Positions 36,376-49,150 of a stretch of DNA of 64,000 bases are shown here, piece after piece. The stretch lies in the NCBI GenBank assembly GCA_002245135.1, contig NGBS01000584.1, positions 186,001 to 250,000 on the forward strand, in the 5' to 3' direction. The stretch comes from Proteromonas lacertae. Taxonomy: Eukaryota > Sar > Bigyra > Opalinata > Proteromonadidae. Within the stretch, counting starts at the first letter, position 1; every line of letters begins with the position of its first letter. A program made the position numbers and the translations under genes. A model generated the notes under the pieces. The model saw only the letters and a list, made by a program, of their open reading frames with translations, was not told the origin of the DNA and ran no database searches.

Positions 36376-38101
36376 TTATCGTTTACTTTCTTTCATATAA
36401 AATGACACTTGAACCATATTAATCTTCTCCTCTGGTGTTTTACCAGCATATAAATCTTCAATCTTCTGATTCTTAACCCAAGGTAATATTTTATATGGGG
36501 CAATTACAGGATCATCTAAATCAAGGTCAATAGGGAATGGTAGAACAATATCAGGTATAACATCGCCCAATTTAATAGAGTTCAAATTACCAGCATGAGA
36601 TTCACTCAATTGGCTCATTACTTTAACATTTTTACTCTTATTAGAAGTTAATAGCTTATATTTTCTTTCTTTAGCTTTTAAATGTTGGATTTCCTCTTTA
36701 GCTTTATTCTCTTTTATTTCACTAGTTCGATGAGTCCAAGTACTTTCTATATCTTTTATCTTATTATCAAATTCTTTTTGTTTTTTCATATCTTTCTTTA
36801 ACCTTTCTTCTTCTATCTTTTTTCTTCTTTCAGCTACTTCTTCCATCTTTCTATTGTGTTTTTCTAAGTACATTAATTGTAATTTCTTTGATTCTTCTTC
36901 TTTATTCTTTCTTTCTTCATCTTCTTTCTTTTGTTCTTCATTACTCATTTCCCACTTCACACTGTGTATTTGCTTCTGTACTTTTTTATATTCATCTTCT
37001 AATTCTAAACTCCTTTTCAATTGTTCTGTTTTATTTTCATTATTACTTTGATTTTCTTTTATATCTTTTAATATTCTATTCTTTTCTTTATTCAATCGAT
37101 CTAATCTTTCTTGTAATGATTCTCCTTTGGATGGTGATAATAGCTGTGATTGTTGTTGTTGTTGTTTTGGTTTATTCTTACGTTGGAGTGATGGAGTTGT
37201 TCTTACAAATAATGGTTTCTTTACAACTTTATTAGTATTACTTTTAGGTTTTGTTTGAGTCTTTTTTAAGGCTTTTGATTGAGTTTTTGCTTTAAGTTTA
37301 TCTGATGGAGATGATTTGGGTTGTTTTGGTTTTTGTTGTTCATTTGTTGGTTTATTTTCTATAATTCCTCCTCCTTCTTCCTCATCACTATCATATCCTA
37401 GTGGTGAAGATGCTCCTGGTGGTTGTACTGCTGATGTGACTATTTCATTAGGCGGTTTGTCTGGCTGTATTGGAATTTCTTCAAATTGTAGCGGAGGTGG
37501 TGGATTTGGTTCAGATTGTGATTCTGGAGCTGGTGGTGGTGGTGGTGCTGCTGCTGGTTCTGGTTCTTTCTTAGTTTCATTTCTTAGTTTGGCGACTGCA
37601 GAATCCTCACTGCTCAGATCTGAATCCATTAAATCTAAAATATCATCTCCATCATTTGATATTGTATCATCTTTTGGCTTTGTTTCTTCATTTGTACTTG
37701 TTGGTTCTTGTGGAGCATGTACTGGTGATTCAGCTTTTGGCTCTGTCTCTGCTGGTGTCTCTTTATTTGGAGATGTAGCTGGTGTACTTCTTATAATATC
37801 TGGAGATAAGTGTTCTTGATCATTGTCTGATGGTGGTGCTGAAATACCTTCAGACATTTCATCAGGATTGACTGTAGTATTAACAGTTGTATCAGGTTCA
37901 ATAGCTGAAGGCATAGAATCTTCATTATTCATAACAGGCTTGTCTGCTCCTGGTAGATCTATTGATATATCTGAAAAATCGCTTAAATCTGAATCTGAAT
38001 CACTATCGAGTAAGGCATTTATTGGTTTATCTTGTGTTGGTTGATCGTCACTTGTTGGATTGTTATCACTCTAGATTATGTATATAAAACAAATATACCA
38101 T
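36376..38101 (-). CDS. Acidic, proline-rich coiled-coil protein of unknown function
   Basis: Exons are 38101-38099 and 38070-36376 (565 residues). The first exon is only ATG, then a 28-nt intron; exon 2 begins SDNNPTSDDQPTQDKP. The N-terminal 250 residues are acidic and disordered, with Ser/Asp runs (DSDSDSDLSDFSD) and a polyproline stretch (APPPPPAPESQSEPNPPPP). A lysine-rich segment follows. Then comes a long Glu/Lys/Arg coiled coil (residues ~330-480). The C-terminal ~70 residues look folded (GDVIPDIVLPFPIDLDLDD ... LPWVKNQKIEDLYAGKTPEE). I do not recognise the family. It is head-to-head with MED14. Confidence 0.75.
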
Positions 38102-38161
38102 TTTAAATCAAAAAAAATAAATCTTTTAAATCAAGCCTATTTATTACTCAAGCTTTTTCTG
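38102..38161. promoter_or_regulatory. 60-bp bidirectional promoter, acidic protein / MED14
   Basis: Only 60 bp separate two divergent start codons. CAAGCTTTTT at 38149-38158 lies directly before the MED14 ATG, and TCAAGCC lies at 38131-38137. Both genes must share or overlap their core promoters. Confidence 0.5.
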
Positions 38162-41116
38162 ATGAATCAAGTCCAACACTGCAAAATCAGCGACTTTATT
38201 CAGGGTCTAACCAATGCAGCTTCATCTGAATTGGCGAATACTTTCTCTAAAATGAAAGACCAGAGCAACTCAAATGAAAGAGCAAAAACACTTCAATTAT
38301 ACACAGAAAAATACCGATTATTGATGTTAAAGACATTTGTGTTGATGAATTGGTGTAAAGAAGGTGAAACAGCATGTATAGCTGAAGCATTATTTAATCA
38401 GTTGAATTCTGAGCATTTGTCTTATGCAAGATGCTCAGACGCCTTAATGAAATTAAAGAATAATCTTATACTATCCCAAACCAATGTATTTGCAGTCCAT
38501 TTAGCTTATGATATATTATGTTCAGGTATTTCTTTTCATTATTAATCATTTATTAGAGAATGGATTTAAGTTTACTGATGAAATAAAAAAGGAAATGGGT
38601 TTAGAATTATCATCAGAATCAGATTTGTCAATAGAAGACAAAAACAGATTGTTAAGAATAAAATTAATGAAACATAAAATCAATTCAAATTATGAAACTC
38701 CAATAATTGAAGATGGTAAAATAACATTAAAAGTGAATGGATATTTTGAAGTTACATCAACAATAAATGATTATGATTCATCATCAGTACCTATAATATT
38801 GAATTTATCATTGTTATTCTCTCAATCTACCTATCTTTCTTCACTAATTCCACAATGTAATGGTTTTATCACAAAGAATAACGAAAAAGCGATAATCAAT
38901 CAGTTACAAATGTCTATTAATAATTATAATAATAGTGGATATAAAAATCATTTTGAAGTAATGTATATATATATATATATATTGTTATTAAAATATATAT
39001 TTTGTAATAGTTATAATAAAATGATGATATTATGTAATAATTTGATTATTTCAGTGTTGTTGAGTCAATTACAATATTATGGTTATCATCCTGATATAAA
39101 TGAAGATTATACAGTCGTTACAGTCAATATCTATGAGAAGAATATTGAGAAAAGAGGAAATAAAAGGAAATATGATGGAGAAATAAAGAATGATAAATTA
39201 CAGATAAGTATATTAAATGAGAATCATTTAATTGAATGTAAGTTATTGTCAATTAATACTAATGAATATATGTTGGATAGGCTTGATACTAATTCAATAT
39301 CTATTGAAAATGTTATTGATAATGTATAAATATATATTAATAATATATACTGTAATAGGCAAAAACAAAAGCAAGTGAGTTGTATTTGAAAGATATATTC
39401 AACATCTTTTTAGACAGTTCATTTCCAGTTAATACCTATGATGCATTATTAGTCAATAATCTTATAAAAATAAAAGTTAAATTCTTACCTTATATGATTA
39501 TTATTACAAGAAATCTTATAAATGGTCAGTTCACTGTATATAAATATTCTATATTATATATAATTATAGTATTTTATTGAAAAAGAGAATCACATAATTT
39601 CCACCAATTATTATTTAGATAAAACAATGGAAGAATTTCTGGTATTACTAAAAGATCATTATGATTTATCAAAACTTAGTGAATTATTTATTGGAATAAT
39701 CAAATCATTAACCATTCATTATTTATGTGAAATATTTGTTAATAATAAAATAGAAATAAATATCAATCCATTTGGTGAAAAAGACATTAATTATGAAGAA
39801 GTCTTTTTGATATATCCATTAATCAATTATCGTAGTTTGAATAGTTATTGTAAAGTTAGCCTTGATAGTGATTGTATTCCTCAATTTCATATATGTATTT
39901 ATTATCATAAAGTATTATCAGATATACAGATATTGCCAAGTAGTGCATATAAGACTATATTAGATGAGTATTTTAATGACAATAAATCTATTTTGAAACA
40001 TCCAATGAAATCATCCCAATTAATTCCATCTATTTTGGCAATGTATAGAGATGGAGTTCAATTGGCAAAAGCAAAGATAATATTCTTCTGCCAATCATTA
40101 TTTAAAGAAATATTAAAAATTACGAATGTGACTGAAAAAAAGGAAAATAATCTCTACCATATAGAAACAGCTTTTAATGGTGAAGTATTTAATAAAATAT
40201 TCCAAGACAACATGTTAATTGTTATACAGAAAACTGGTAATTGGATAGTCAAATTAAAATGGACCAATAATATTTCTCCAATAAATTGTGGTAGTTTTTT
40301 CACTCTACAGACCAAATCACAGATTCAAATTACAAATGAATCAATTCTATTGAAATATCATTATTACATCTCATTTCCTGAGTTTTTGGAAGATATTTCA
40401 TCATTTTCTAAGAATAAGAAGTTTATGGAATATACTAATGAGAATAATCAAATGCTTTCTAATATATGTGATTCAATACTAGATTTTAATGGATTGACTG
40501 TTAATGTTAAATGTCAATGTTGCAATAATGTATATATTTTTTTAAATATATTTGTTATATTATATTAAATAGCACGCTTATGCTGTAAGGTTTTATTCGA
40601 AATATAGACATGCAAGACATTCAATTTTGACAATTGATTTCCAAACTTATAATCCCATCACATTTTTCATTTCTCATTTACATTTTTTATCAATTTACAC
40701 AATCATTAAGTATTTATGTTTTATCAGTGGAATTATTTGTTCTTTCAATAAATTCTATGAGAATTATGGATTAAAATCTGATGCATATAGTATATATATA
40801 TATATATATATAATACATATTAATAGATGAAAGAATCAATAGATGTCATTATAGACATTGGTCAATCGATTCTTTTATTGTCATTTTCAAATATTTTAAT
40901 CAATTTGAGATATATATTAAACATCAGTTCAGATTAACGTTATATGTAAAATCCATGAATGATATATTTATCAAATGTATTACCAACAATATAAATTTCA
41001 GTAATTTTCAGTATTTAAAGAGATCTGCAGATGGAAGTACTTTCATATGTCCAACTCAAAAGTTTTACCAATTTTTGATTGATACAGCAAGCGCCACTCA
41101 ATTATATGTTGCATAG
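38162..41116 (+). CDS. MED14: Mediator complex subunit 14
   Basis: Seven exons, 908 residues; introns are 38526-38556, 38963-39010, 39324-39358, 39536-39569, 40530-40572 and 40790-40826. The N-terminal region matches MED14/Rgr1: a helical block (TLQLYTEKYRLLMLKTFVLM then NWCKE), a second helix set (FAVHLAYDILCS), then GKITLKVNGYFEVTSTIND. The last is the hallmark G.v.f.v.g.Fe..lt.. segment. The rest is divergent. MED14 is the scaffold linking head, middle and tail modules of Mediator in RNA polymerase II transcription. The second intron includes an AT dinucleotide run. Confidence 0.82.
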
Positions 41117-41394
41117 TATTTAGAACCCAAATTCTTTCTATTTTAAGTTTATTTTTGTTTTGTCATTATCTTATGGATGTATATAAACCAATAATAATAC
41201 CATTTAAAAATCGAAATGAAATAATGAAAAATATTAAAGGATAAGGTTATAAAAAGAAGAGAACCCTAACATTTAATCGTTTTAGAACTCCCTCGTACTG
41301 AATAAAAATAAGAATACGCTTTATGAAAGATTTTAGATAAATTATTTTCTATTCGTTACACAATTTAGTTTTTGTATTGGTGATGAAGAACTGA
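41117..41394. other. Spacer between MED14 and unknown gene
   Basis: 278 bp, AT-rich, tandem arrangement. No feature was recognised. Confidence 0.3.
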
Positions 41395-42793
41395 ATGAAT
41401 AATTCTGTGATTGCTGAAGACACTCCTAAATTAAGGACATCAACTATCCAGCTCTTCAAATTGTTCTTTTGTATGACATTTTGAATTTATTCGCTATTAG
41501 TTAATAATTATGATGTTGATGGAGTTACTAAGGCTTATTACAAATTATCACATAAGTATAACCTTGTATTTATTTTTTCTATTAGAAATTCTGTGATTAG
41601 TGTAACAGAACTTAAAAGAACAATAAATCTAATTGGAAAATATGTAGATGTTTTGTTTTCACCATTCAGTATTTTTTTGAAGCTCTAATTTTAGTGCCTT
41701 CCATGTCATTAGATGATTTCATATATTTTAGCTGTATGATTTGTACAGCAAGCTTTCATACATTAGCTATACGTATTTTTATACTATTTTCTATCTACTA
41801 AAAATAGTATGTTTATCCTTAGTTCCAGATAGTGTTGTTGATAAAATCGAATTTGTATATATATATACCACTTTTATCCATATTGTTGTTTAGAATCATG
41901 TGAAAATGATGATATTAATATTAGGAAGTGAGTTTTCTCCAGATATGGCATATCTCAACTATCACTTAGAAAGAACAGCCAAAATGAAGGATTTTCTGCT
42001 GCAAGAAGATTTTCTTACATTTTCTGATAATTACAGCTACTTATTTAAACCAATAGTTGAATTTCAGTCAAGATTCAGAAATATTACACTCGGGAAAACT
42101 ACATGGATGGATATACGAAAGAGACAAAAATCAATTAAAGATATAATAGCATTTAGAGAACTAAATAACGGTAAGTACCCACCATGTTCCACTTCGAATT
42201 GTTATTGTCACTGTTGTTACTGTTTTGTAGAGTTATACCGAAGAATATTTAGATTACCCAACCCTATGGAATATGAATATGAAATGCCTCCAGAATTAGC
42301 AAAATGCCAATATAAAACTGCAATTAAGGTATTTTATGGTAAATATAACACATACTTCAAGAAGAATCAGCGGCAAGTCGATTTAAAAGCACGTGAATTA
42401 AATGCACCACCGCCAAATCTTACTACTGAATATAACACGTATAATACTAACACAACAAAGAGTACATCCAGTATTAGTAGTAAACAGAAGATTAATTCTT
42501 TGTCATCTGGTAAATTCATATCACCTCCAATGGTCACACATACTTCTTTCCCTTCTACCTCTAAGAGTTTAACAATTTTGAATAATACTCCCAATATAGA
42601 CAAAGTTAATAATCATCAGCATTATCATTCATGTACGAATATAGCGAATATTCATAATTCACTGTTGGTAAGGAATATAGAACAGAAGAAAGAGAAATTA
42701 CACTCAGATACTACTCAGGAGCAGTCTAGTAATACTCATGGTCCATCTTGTTCAATTACAGATGGAACTCCTACTTCAAATATTTTGGTTTAA
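41395..42793 (+). CDS. Unknown protein with long disordered tail
   Basis: Exons are 41395-41470, 41501-41555, 41586-41668, 41695-41772, 41808-41854, 41894-42170 and 42231-42793 (392 residues). Residues 1-220 look folded and helical: ISVTELKRTINLIGKYVDVL, PSMSLDDFIYF, SPDMAYLNYHLERTAKM, TTWMDIRKRQKSIKDIIAF and LYRRIFRLPNPMEYEYEMPP. The alternation of helices with SVTELKRTI/SLDDFIYF recalls EF-hand pairs, but calcium loops are not convincing. The last 150 residues are Asn/Thr/Ser-rich. The sixth intron (60 nt, GTAAGT donor) is in frame, so a retained-intron isoform is possible. Confidence 0.65.
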
Positions 42794-43045
42794 TAATACT
42801 TTATAAAATCGAATATCATTTTATTTATTAAATGAATTTGTGTTTATTTTTTGCTTTTTAAATGTGTTTGTTGGTTGTGTAAAATACATTTTTCATCGAT
42901 TTGATGTATATTACTTCATTATTTTACATTTTTTTTATTGAAAGCTTGATATATGTTTGTGATACTAAAACGGTATTTTCTGTTATTAAAATTTTACTCA
43001 TTTTAATAAACATATAAAAATAACTTAAATTAAAAAGTCATTCTT
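42794..43045. other. Spacer before the GAF-PDE gene
   Basis: 252 bp of AT-rich sequence with no recognised feature. Confidence 0.3.
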
Positions 43046-46000
43046 ATGCACAAGACGGACTCTTTTGTATATAATATTATCTTTATAATTATCATTTTAA
43101 TCAATTAATGTCATTTTATAGCCATTACGTCCTACATCTGGTTTATTAGCTCCAATACGTTTCAAAAAATCTCTAAGCATGGAACAGCAGAGTTCGGGTT
43201 GGTATCAAAACGAAAATATCGAATTCACAAAATCTAATTCATGTATCTATAATAATATTGCTTATTGTTTTTTCTAGTATCCTCTTCTGCATCAGAAGGT
43301 GCTATTCCTGGATATAGAACAGTATTTCCTCTATTGTTATATTACAATATAGAACTTAACTTCCACTAATCTTGGTAATACTGGTATTAAGCTTACAAGT
43401 TATAATTTACCATCAGATAGCCCAAGAAGAATTCATCATGTAGAACCACTTGGTCAAAAAACATTTACACCTGCTTTATCACCAGTGGGAGAACCATCTG
43501 ATTCTGTATATAATGTAATAGAATCATCCACTGATGAGATGGAATTGAGACAAACCCTGTCAAACGTATATTTATATTTATAATAATAATAATAATAATT
43601 ATATATTATATAGCTTGATAAAGATTCTATTATAAATTTATTTATTTCCTCTAAATTACACGCTAAACAATACAAAGATGTTCAAAAATCAGTTACTTCA
43701 ATATCAATTGCAGATAATATAGACAATATATTGGACTCTTTTTTCAGATATTCCAAGCAAATCTTAAAATGTCAAGATATCAAGTTTTATGTTCCAAATC
43801 CCGATAATTCAGGTTCAATAATTGATTATACCACCAAACAGATAGTTCCATATGATGAAGGTATTATTGGCGAAGTATTACAGAATTCATCTGCCAAAGC
43901 TGTAGAAAATGTCCAATCAAAATCACAGTATAAAGACTATGAAGATAGTAAAGTGAATTCAATATTATGTGTTCCAGCTTATGATTATAAACAGAGATTA
44001 ATATGTATTGGTAAAGCAATAAATAAAAACAACAATGCTCCATTTAATGAAGATGACGAAAGATCATTTTTGATATTATTATTGACAACTGGTAATAATT
44101 TCAAGAGAGCAATGTTATTAGAGAGATTAAAGTCAGCACAAGAATCAACAACTTCTGCATTAAAAATTACACAAGTATTATCGTCCTCTATAAATTATGA
44201 AGAAATCATTCGAGATATTATTAATGTATTATTATTATATATTTTATATATTGAAATAGATCACTAAAGAGATTGTACAATGTAAATTTTTCCGTCTTTT
44301 ATTAGTTGAAGGTTCAGAATTAGTAGATTACACTTCCAGTATTTATTTTTATTTTTTTATTTTTCTTGTAGATTTTCGTAAAAGTATTGAAGGTTCGTTA
44401 TCTGGAGAATGTATAAAAACATCACATGTTATTACAATTGGTGATTTCAGTAGTATAAAACCTGAGAAGTTAATGAAAGAAATTGATACTATTCAACCAA
44501 ATGAATTGATTAATATGTTGTGTGTTCCTATACTAGATCAAGATAATCGTATAAATATAATTATAATGTATTATTAAATAGATAATCCAGTTGCTGTACT
44601 TGAAGCTTATAATCATAATTATGGTCAATTTACTAAAGAAGAAGAGAATTTATTGCAGTATATAGCAGATACAGCAAGTGTACAGTTTCACCATTCAAAA
44701 TTACATAAACAAGCGATGGTACAAGAGAAGATGAATAGGGGATTAGTACAAATAATGAAAATAGTTTCACAAACAGATGATGTATACATAATAATAATAA
44801 TAATAATAATAATTAATAGAAAGATGATATATTTACATCATTGAATAAACTGGTAGAGATTGGTTATGATGGTGTTGATTGTGAAAGAATTACTGTGTTT
44901 CTATTAGATGCAAATACACATACATTACATACAAAGTATAAAAATATATATATACAATAACGTTTTATAGAATATCAAGAGATTTAGATCCAAATTATCA
45001 TTTACCATTAAACAACAGTATAGCAGGATGTTGTATTGCATCAAAACAGACAATCAATATATCAAATGCATATAATGATAATAGATTCAATAAAGCATTT
45101 GATAAAGAAACAGGTTTTCAGACAAAATCAATAATCGCATTGTGTTTAACTGATGCAGCAGGTAATCCAATTGGTGTTTTAGAAGCAGTGAATAAGAAAG
45201 GAATTCATCAACGATTTGATGATGATGATATATTACTGCTAAACACTTTAGCCACTGAAATTAGTAATTTCCTAAGAAAAAGAGCAATGGAATTAGCCTA
45301 TGAAGTTCATTCATTACATAGCAACAACCAAAGTTCAAAGTTTATTCAAAGTCTCTTATCTCAATATAGTGAAGTAACAACTCCAATATCTCCTCAACCA
45401 GTTTTATCAACCACTACATTACTCCCAAAACAAATCAGTTTGATGAATCATAGTAATGAAATAGCAAGTAAAATAGAGAGTTGGGCATTTAACTCATTAG
45501 AATATGAACCTGATCAATTGTTTCCATTTATTAAATACTGTTTTGATTCATATGATTTATTTCATCAATGGAATATAGATCAGAATAAATTTTTCAATTT
45601 CATTAAAGTTGTACAATCTAATTATTTTGATAATCCTTATCATAATTATTTTCATGCAATGGGAGTGTTTCATATATGTTTTATGTTTTTAAAGAAAGCT
45701 GAAGCTGTAAAAGGAATAACTGCAATTGATGTATATATATAAATTATCATTTATAATTATATTTATTGAATAGACATTGGCTTTATTACTTAGTGCAATT
45801 GTCCATGATATTGATCATCCAGGACATAATAATGATTATGAAATTAAACTAGGAAGTACATTAAGCATATTATACAATGACCAATCAGTATTAGAAAATC
45901 ACCATTGTGCTTTAACATTCCAATTAATGAGAGATAATAGTTGTGCATTATTATTATCACTAAGTTATAATGATTATAGACTATTAAGAAAAGGAATGAT

Positions 46001-46523
46001 TCAAGCAATATTAGCTACAGATATGGTTCATCATAATGAGTATATAAAATATGTGGAAGATTTTGTTCCAAAACCAAATTCAAATCCAATTTCATCAATT
46101 GGTATGAATAATAATAATAAAAATATTGATGAAGAAGAATCTAGAAAATTAATAGCAACCATTATTCATGCTGCTGATTTGAGTAATCCAGTAGTTCCTT
46201 CATTTGATGTTTGTAGAGATTGGTCTATAAGAATATGTACAGAGTTTTCAAATCAGTTTAATCATGAGAAAGAGAATAATTTACCAATATCTTATCATAT
46301 GCAAATAGATGTTAATAATGATAGTGCTGTTGCTGCATTTCAGTTGAGTTTTATTGATTTTGTTATTAGACCTCTGTGGAATCCGTTAGTGACAAAGATA
46401 TATCCATTAGCTAATGAATTGATTGGTTTTTTGAATAATAATTATAAGAGATGGAAAGAATTAGCAAATAAGAATAGTCGAGTGATTCAAATACTACAGA
46501 TTCAAAAAACAATAAATAAATAA
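43046..46523 (+). CDS. Cyclic nucleotide phosphodiesterase with three GAF domains
   Basis: Eleven exons, 1015 residues; introns are 43067-43121, 43198-43277, 43322-43352, 43566-43613, 44226-44259, 44339-44371, 44549-44581, 44782-44819, 44936-44970 and 45731-45773. Three GAF domains lie at about residues 150-315, 325-450 and 475-610. The third has the canonical NKxnFxxxDE-like motif (NRFNKAFDKETGFQTKSI). The class I catalytic domain has YHNYFHAMGV (~736), HDIDHPG (~777), LATDMVHH, HAADLSNPV (~897) and FQLSFIDFVIRPLW with the glutamine in place. All metal ligands are present, so it should be active. GAF domains usually bind cAMP or cGMP and regulate catalysis. The ligand preference cannot be read from sequence. 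Confidence 0.93.
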
Positions 46524-46584
46524 AAATAACAATATTATATAATGTAATTTTGATATTCTACTTTTTTTTTAATATTGAAATTGA

Positions 46585-48215
46585 TTATTTGTGGGTTTTA
46601 ATATGCTTGTTTAAATTAGATTTTACTGTACAATCATAATTGCATCCTGGATAATTGCATTTATATGGCTTTTCACCTGTGTGTGTTCTAATATGACTAT
46701 CTAAATGATCTTTTCTGCTAAATTCACAATTGCATCCTGGATAATTGCATTTGAATGGCTTTTCACCTGTATGAATCAAATAATGATTTTTAATACTACT
46801 AATTACTTTAGTTTTATAATTGCATATTCCATAATTACAATGAAACAAACCATCACCTTCTCTTTTAAACTCAGGTAAATTAGGTTCAACATATGTAAAA
46901 TACTTTCCATCAACTGGCTCAATTTTCACTCTTTCCATATTCACTTTTTTCACTTCATTTATATTTTCATTATCACTAATACATTCTTCTTCATTATTAT
47001 TATCATTTATATCTTCTTCTATAGATTCATCAACAATATTCTTTACATCTGATAAATCAAAATCATCTTCTTCATCCTCTTCATTGTCATTTTCACTATA
47101 TTCTGAAGATTCTTCACTTTCATTATCACTATCACTTTCAGTTTCTTCCTTTTCCTCATTTTTTCTTCCTTTTTCCAATATTCTTCTATTCATTTCTCTT
47201 GTTTTTTCATCTTCATATTCACTCAATCCTCTACATAAATCATATAATCGATTAAAATCTTCATAATTTCTATATTTCTTTGACATTATGGCTATTGCTT
47301 CTTCTTCTGCCTTTGGTGCAATTGAAATAGTTATATTCTTTCGAATTAATGGTTCTATTTATTATTTATTGATAATATATATATACTATCACTATTATAT
47401 TTCTTGATAATTTCATCAATTAACTCTTTATTTTTGTCTATTTCTACTTCTTTATAGTGCTATAACAAAAACAATTATAAATAATCATACTCTCTTCAAC
47501 ATCTTCCAATCTGAATTTGACACATAGGCTGGCTTATTTTGTGCTAATAATAATAATAATAATAATATATAAATACATTTCACAAACCAAATCATTACAT
47601 CATCCTTCTTATACTTCATCATACAACTAAAAGTTAAAATAAAATAAAATAAAATATAATTATACTCACTACATATACAACTACCCTTCTCTTCTAGATA
47701 GTGTGCATCTATTGATCCTCTCTTGATCTGATCACCTGCCTTTCCATCCACAATACACTTCTGATTGTAATTCTCATAAAATTTCTCAACCATCTCTTCT
47801 AATATCTACACATAATATGTTATATAATATACCAAATGCGGATATGGATCGGCACTGTCTAAAATCCTCTATTTACAGAAAATTATACTAATTATACTTT
47901 CAAGAAGGCTTTACCAACAGAAACTGGGATAGTCTTGTCAACTAAATACGAAATAAGCTATATTATAGTCAGACTTTGTATACAGTTGTATTCAACGATG
48001 TAATTCCAGGTAATAATATGCTTATTGAGTCCCTCAATCTATAAAAACGATATAAAACACAAAATACAACGATTTGCTTTAACTCAGGATGCAGAACTGA
48101 GGTTTCTTTTTCGCAAATAGTTCATAGATTCCCAGTATAAACGTAACTCTGTTTGCATCAATGCTTCTGGTAATTTAGAATAGTTGATTGAATTGTTTGA
48201 GCTGTTTTGTTGCAT
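46585..48215 (-). CDS. C2H2 zinc-finger protein
   Basis: About 458 residues. Well-supported exons are 47957-47898, 47868-47833, 47805-47666, 47626-47577, 47543-47491, 47459-47387 and 47354-46585, preceded by coding sequence down to 47984. The C-terminus has one degenerate and two perfect C2H2 fingers ([32 protein letters not shown]) with classic TGEKP linkers. Before them is a long acidic low-complexity region. The N-terminal ~200 residues are conserved-looking but unrecognised ([59 protein letters not shown]). The first exon from the ATG at 48215 needs a 37- or 46-nt intron around 48130 to stay in frame, so the extreme N-terminus is uncertain. It is likely a DNA-binding regulator. Confidence 0.78.
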
Positions 48216-48717
48216 GATTGAGTAGTTTAAAGTCTTTTAAATTGGCGAAGAAAGTGATTATTTTGGCGCGCAATGACGAGTTGATAACGAAATCTGCAGA
48301 AATGCTACATTTCACTTCAAGACATTATAGACATGCAATTATTTTGCTGAAAGATTGTGGATTTAACCATTTTTTGGTGATTTTTGAATTTTCTGGACAA
48401 AATTCTCACACAATAATGCTGACATTTTATAAACACATCTGTCAATATTTATATCTCCTGAAACTACTAAACAATAAAATCATTCCATTTTCTTAATGTA
48501 ATCGTCAGAATCTCACTATATATCATTGTTTATCACATTTCTATACTTTCATAGGTATTATTTAGCTTATTATAATCAAACATCAAAATTGAAACGAATA
48601 GTTTTCAGTTACAATCTATTTTGCAACTCGCATCACTGAAATGGGATGATACAAATCTTGTCTGATATGATAGTTTTGGCTAAAATATTGGTATATTTAT
48701 ATTCTACTATATATTCT
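48216..48717. other. Long AT-rich gap upstream of P/MRP RNA
   Basis: 502 bp with no convincing gene. A plus-strand frame at 48218-48496 lacks an ATG and shows no family match. The minus-strand zinc-finger promoter should lie at the left end. The right end (48690-48717) has a TATA-like run before the probable RNA gene. Confidence 0.35.
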
Positions 48718-49045
48718 CTGCTGGCTGAAGCTCTTTCAGCTTTCAACTGAACTAATCAATTAATTCTATTGTTAATATTCACTTATTTATCTCCATAGAG
48801 GCAAAATAAAGATTTGGGGAAAGTCTCCGAGTAATTAGTAGAGAGTACAACCTTAGTTGGCAATCACCCTTTTATGAGAAGTTAACGAAGAAGATAGTTC
48901 AAGCTATCCGAGTTTTCTCTAGCAAAGGCGTTTTTACTATATCACAGTTATTCATCCATTGTAGGAATCCTGGTAAGATTCTTGCAATAACCCAACGGAG
49001 CTTACATTTCACGTGGTTGTTACCACGACAGAATATGTTAAGAAA
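48718..49045 (+). ncRNA. Probable RNase P/MRP-type RNA (MRP favoured)
   Basis: A GC-richer island without protein coding. GGGGAAAGTCTCCGA at 48816-48830 is a CR-I block, with GAAAGTCTCC as in yeast MRP RNA. AGAGAGTACAACC at 48840-48852 resembles AGAGAGUxxCAC, which follows CR-I in human MRP RNA. AATAACCCAACGGAGCTTAC at 48986-49005 resembles the CR-V block ATAACCCAA. CTCCG (48825-48829) can pair with CGGAG (48996-49000) as the P4 helix. A perfect hairpin, CGTGG/CCACG, lies at 49012-49027. The 5' end near 48718 (GCTGGCTGAAGC) recalls the GUGCUGAAGG start of MRP RNA. Ends are approximate. P and MRP RNAs share this core, so which one it is remains open. Confidence 0.55.
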
Positions 49046-49150
49046 TTCATTCATATTATTATATATATTTATCTATAGGAACTAGTAAAGACACAGAAAT
49101 TGAAAAATCGAAGTAATTATGATATATACATAAGTAAATTAACTATTTCT

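Noticed and set aside
37316-38044. Gly/Ser-rich plus-strand frames
   Set aside because: They are the antisense of the acidic proline-rich protein, whose spliced model is in frame.
46650-46770. Near-identical DNA stretches of ~60 bp spaced 84 bp apart
   Set aside because: They are the repeated zinc-finger units of one gene and not a mobile or tandem non-coding repeat.
48218-48496. Plus-strand 92-codon frame
   Set aside because: It has no ATG start, no upstream exon and no recognisable family.
48600-48690. C/D-box snoRNA-like pieces (GATGATA and CTGA)
   Set aside because: The order and spacing of boxes C, D', C' and D do not fit and there is no terminal stem.
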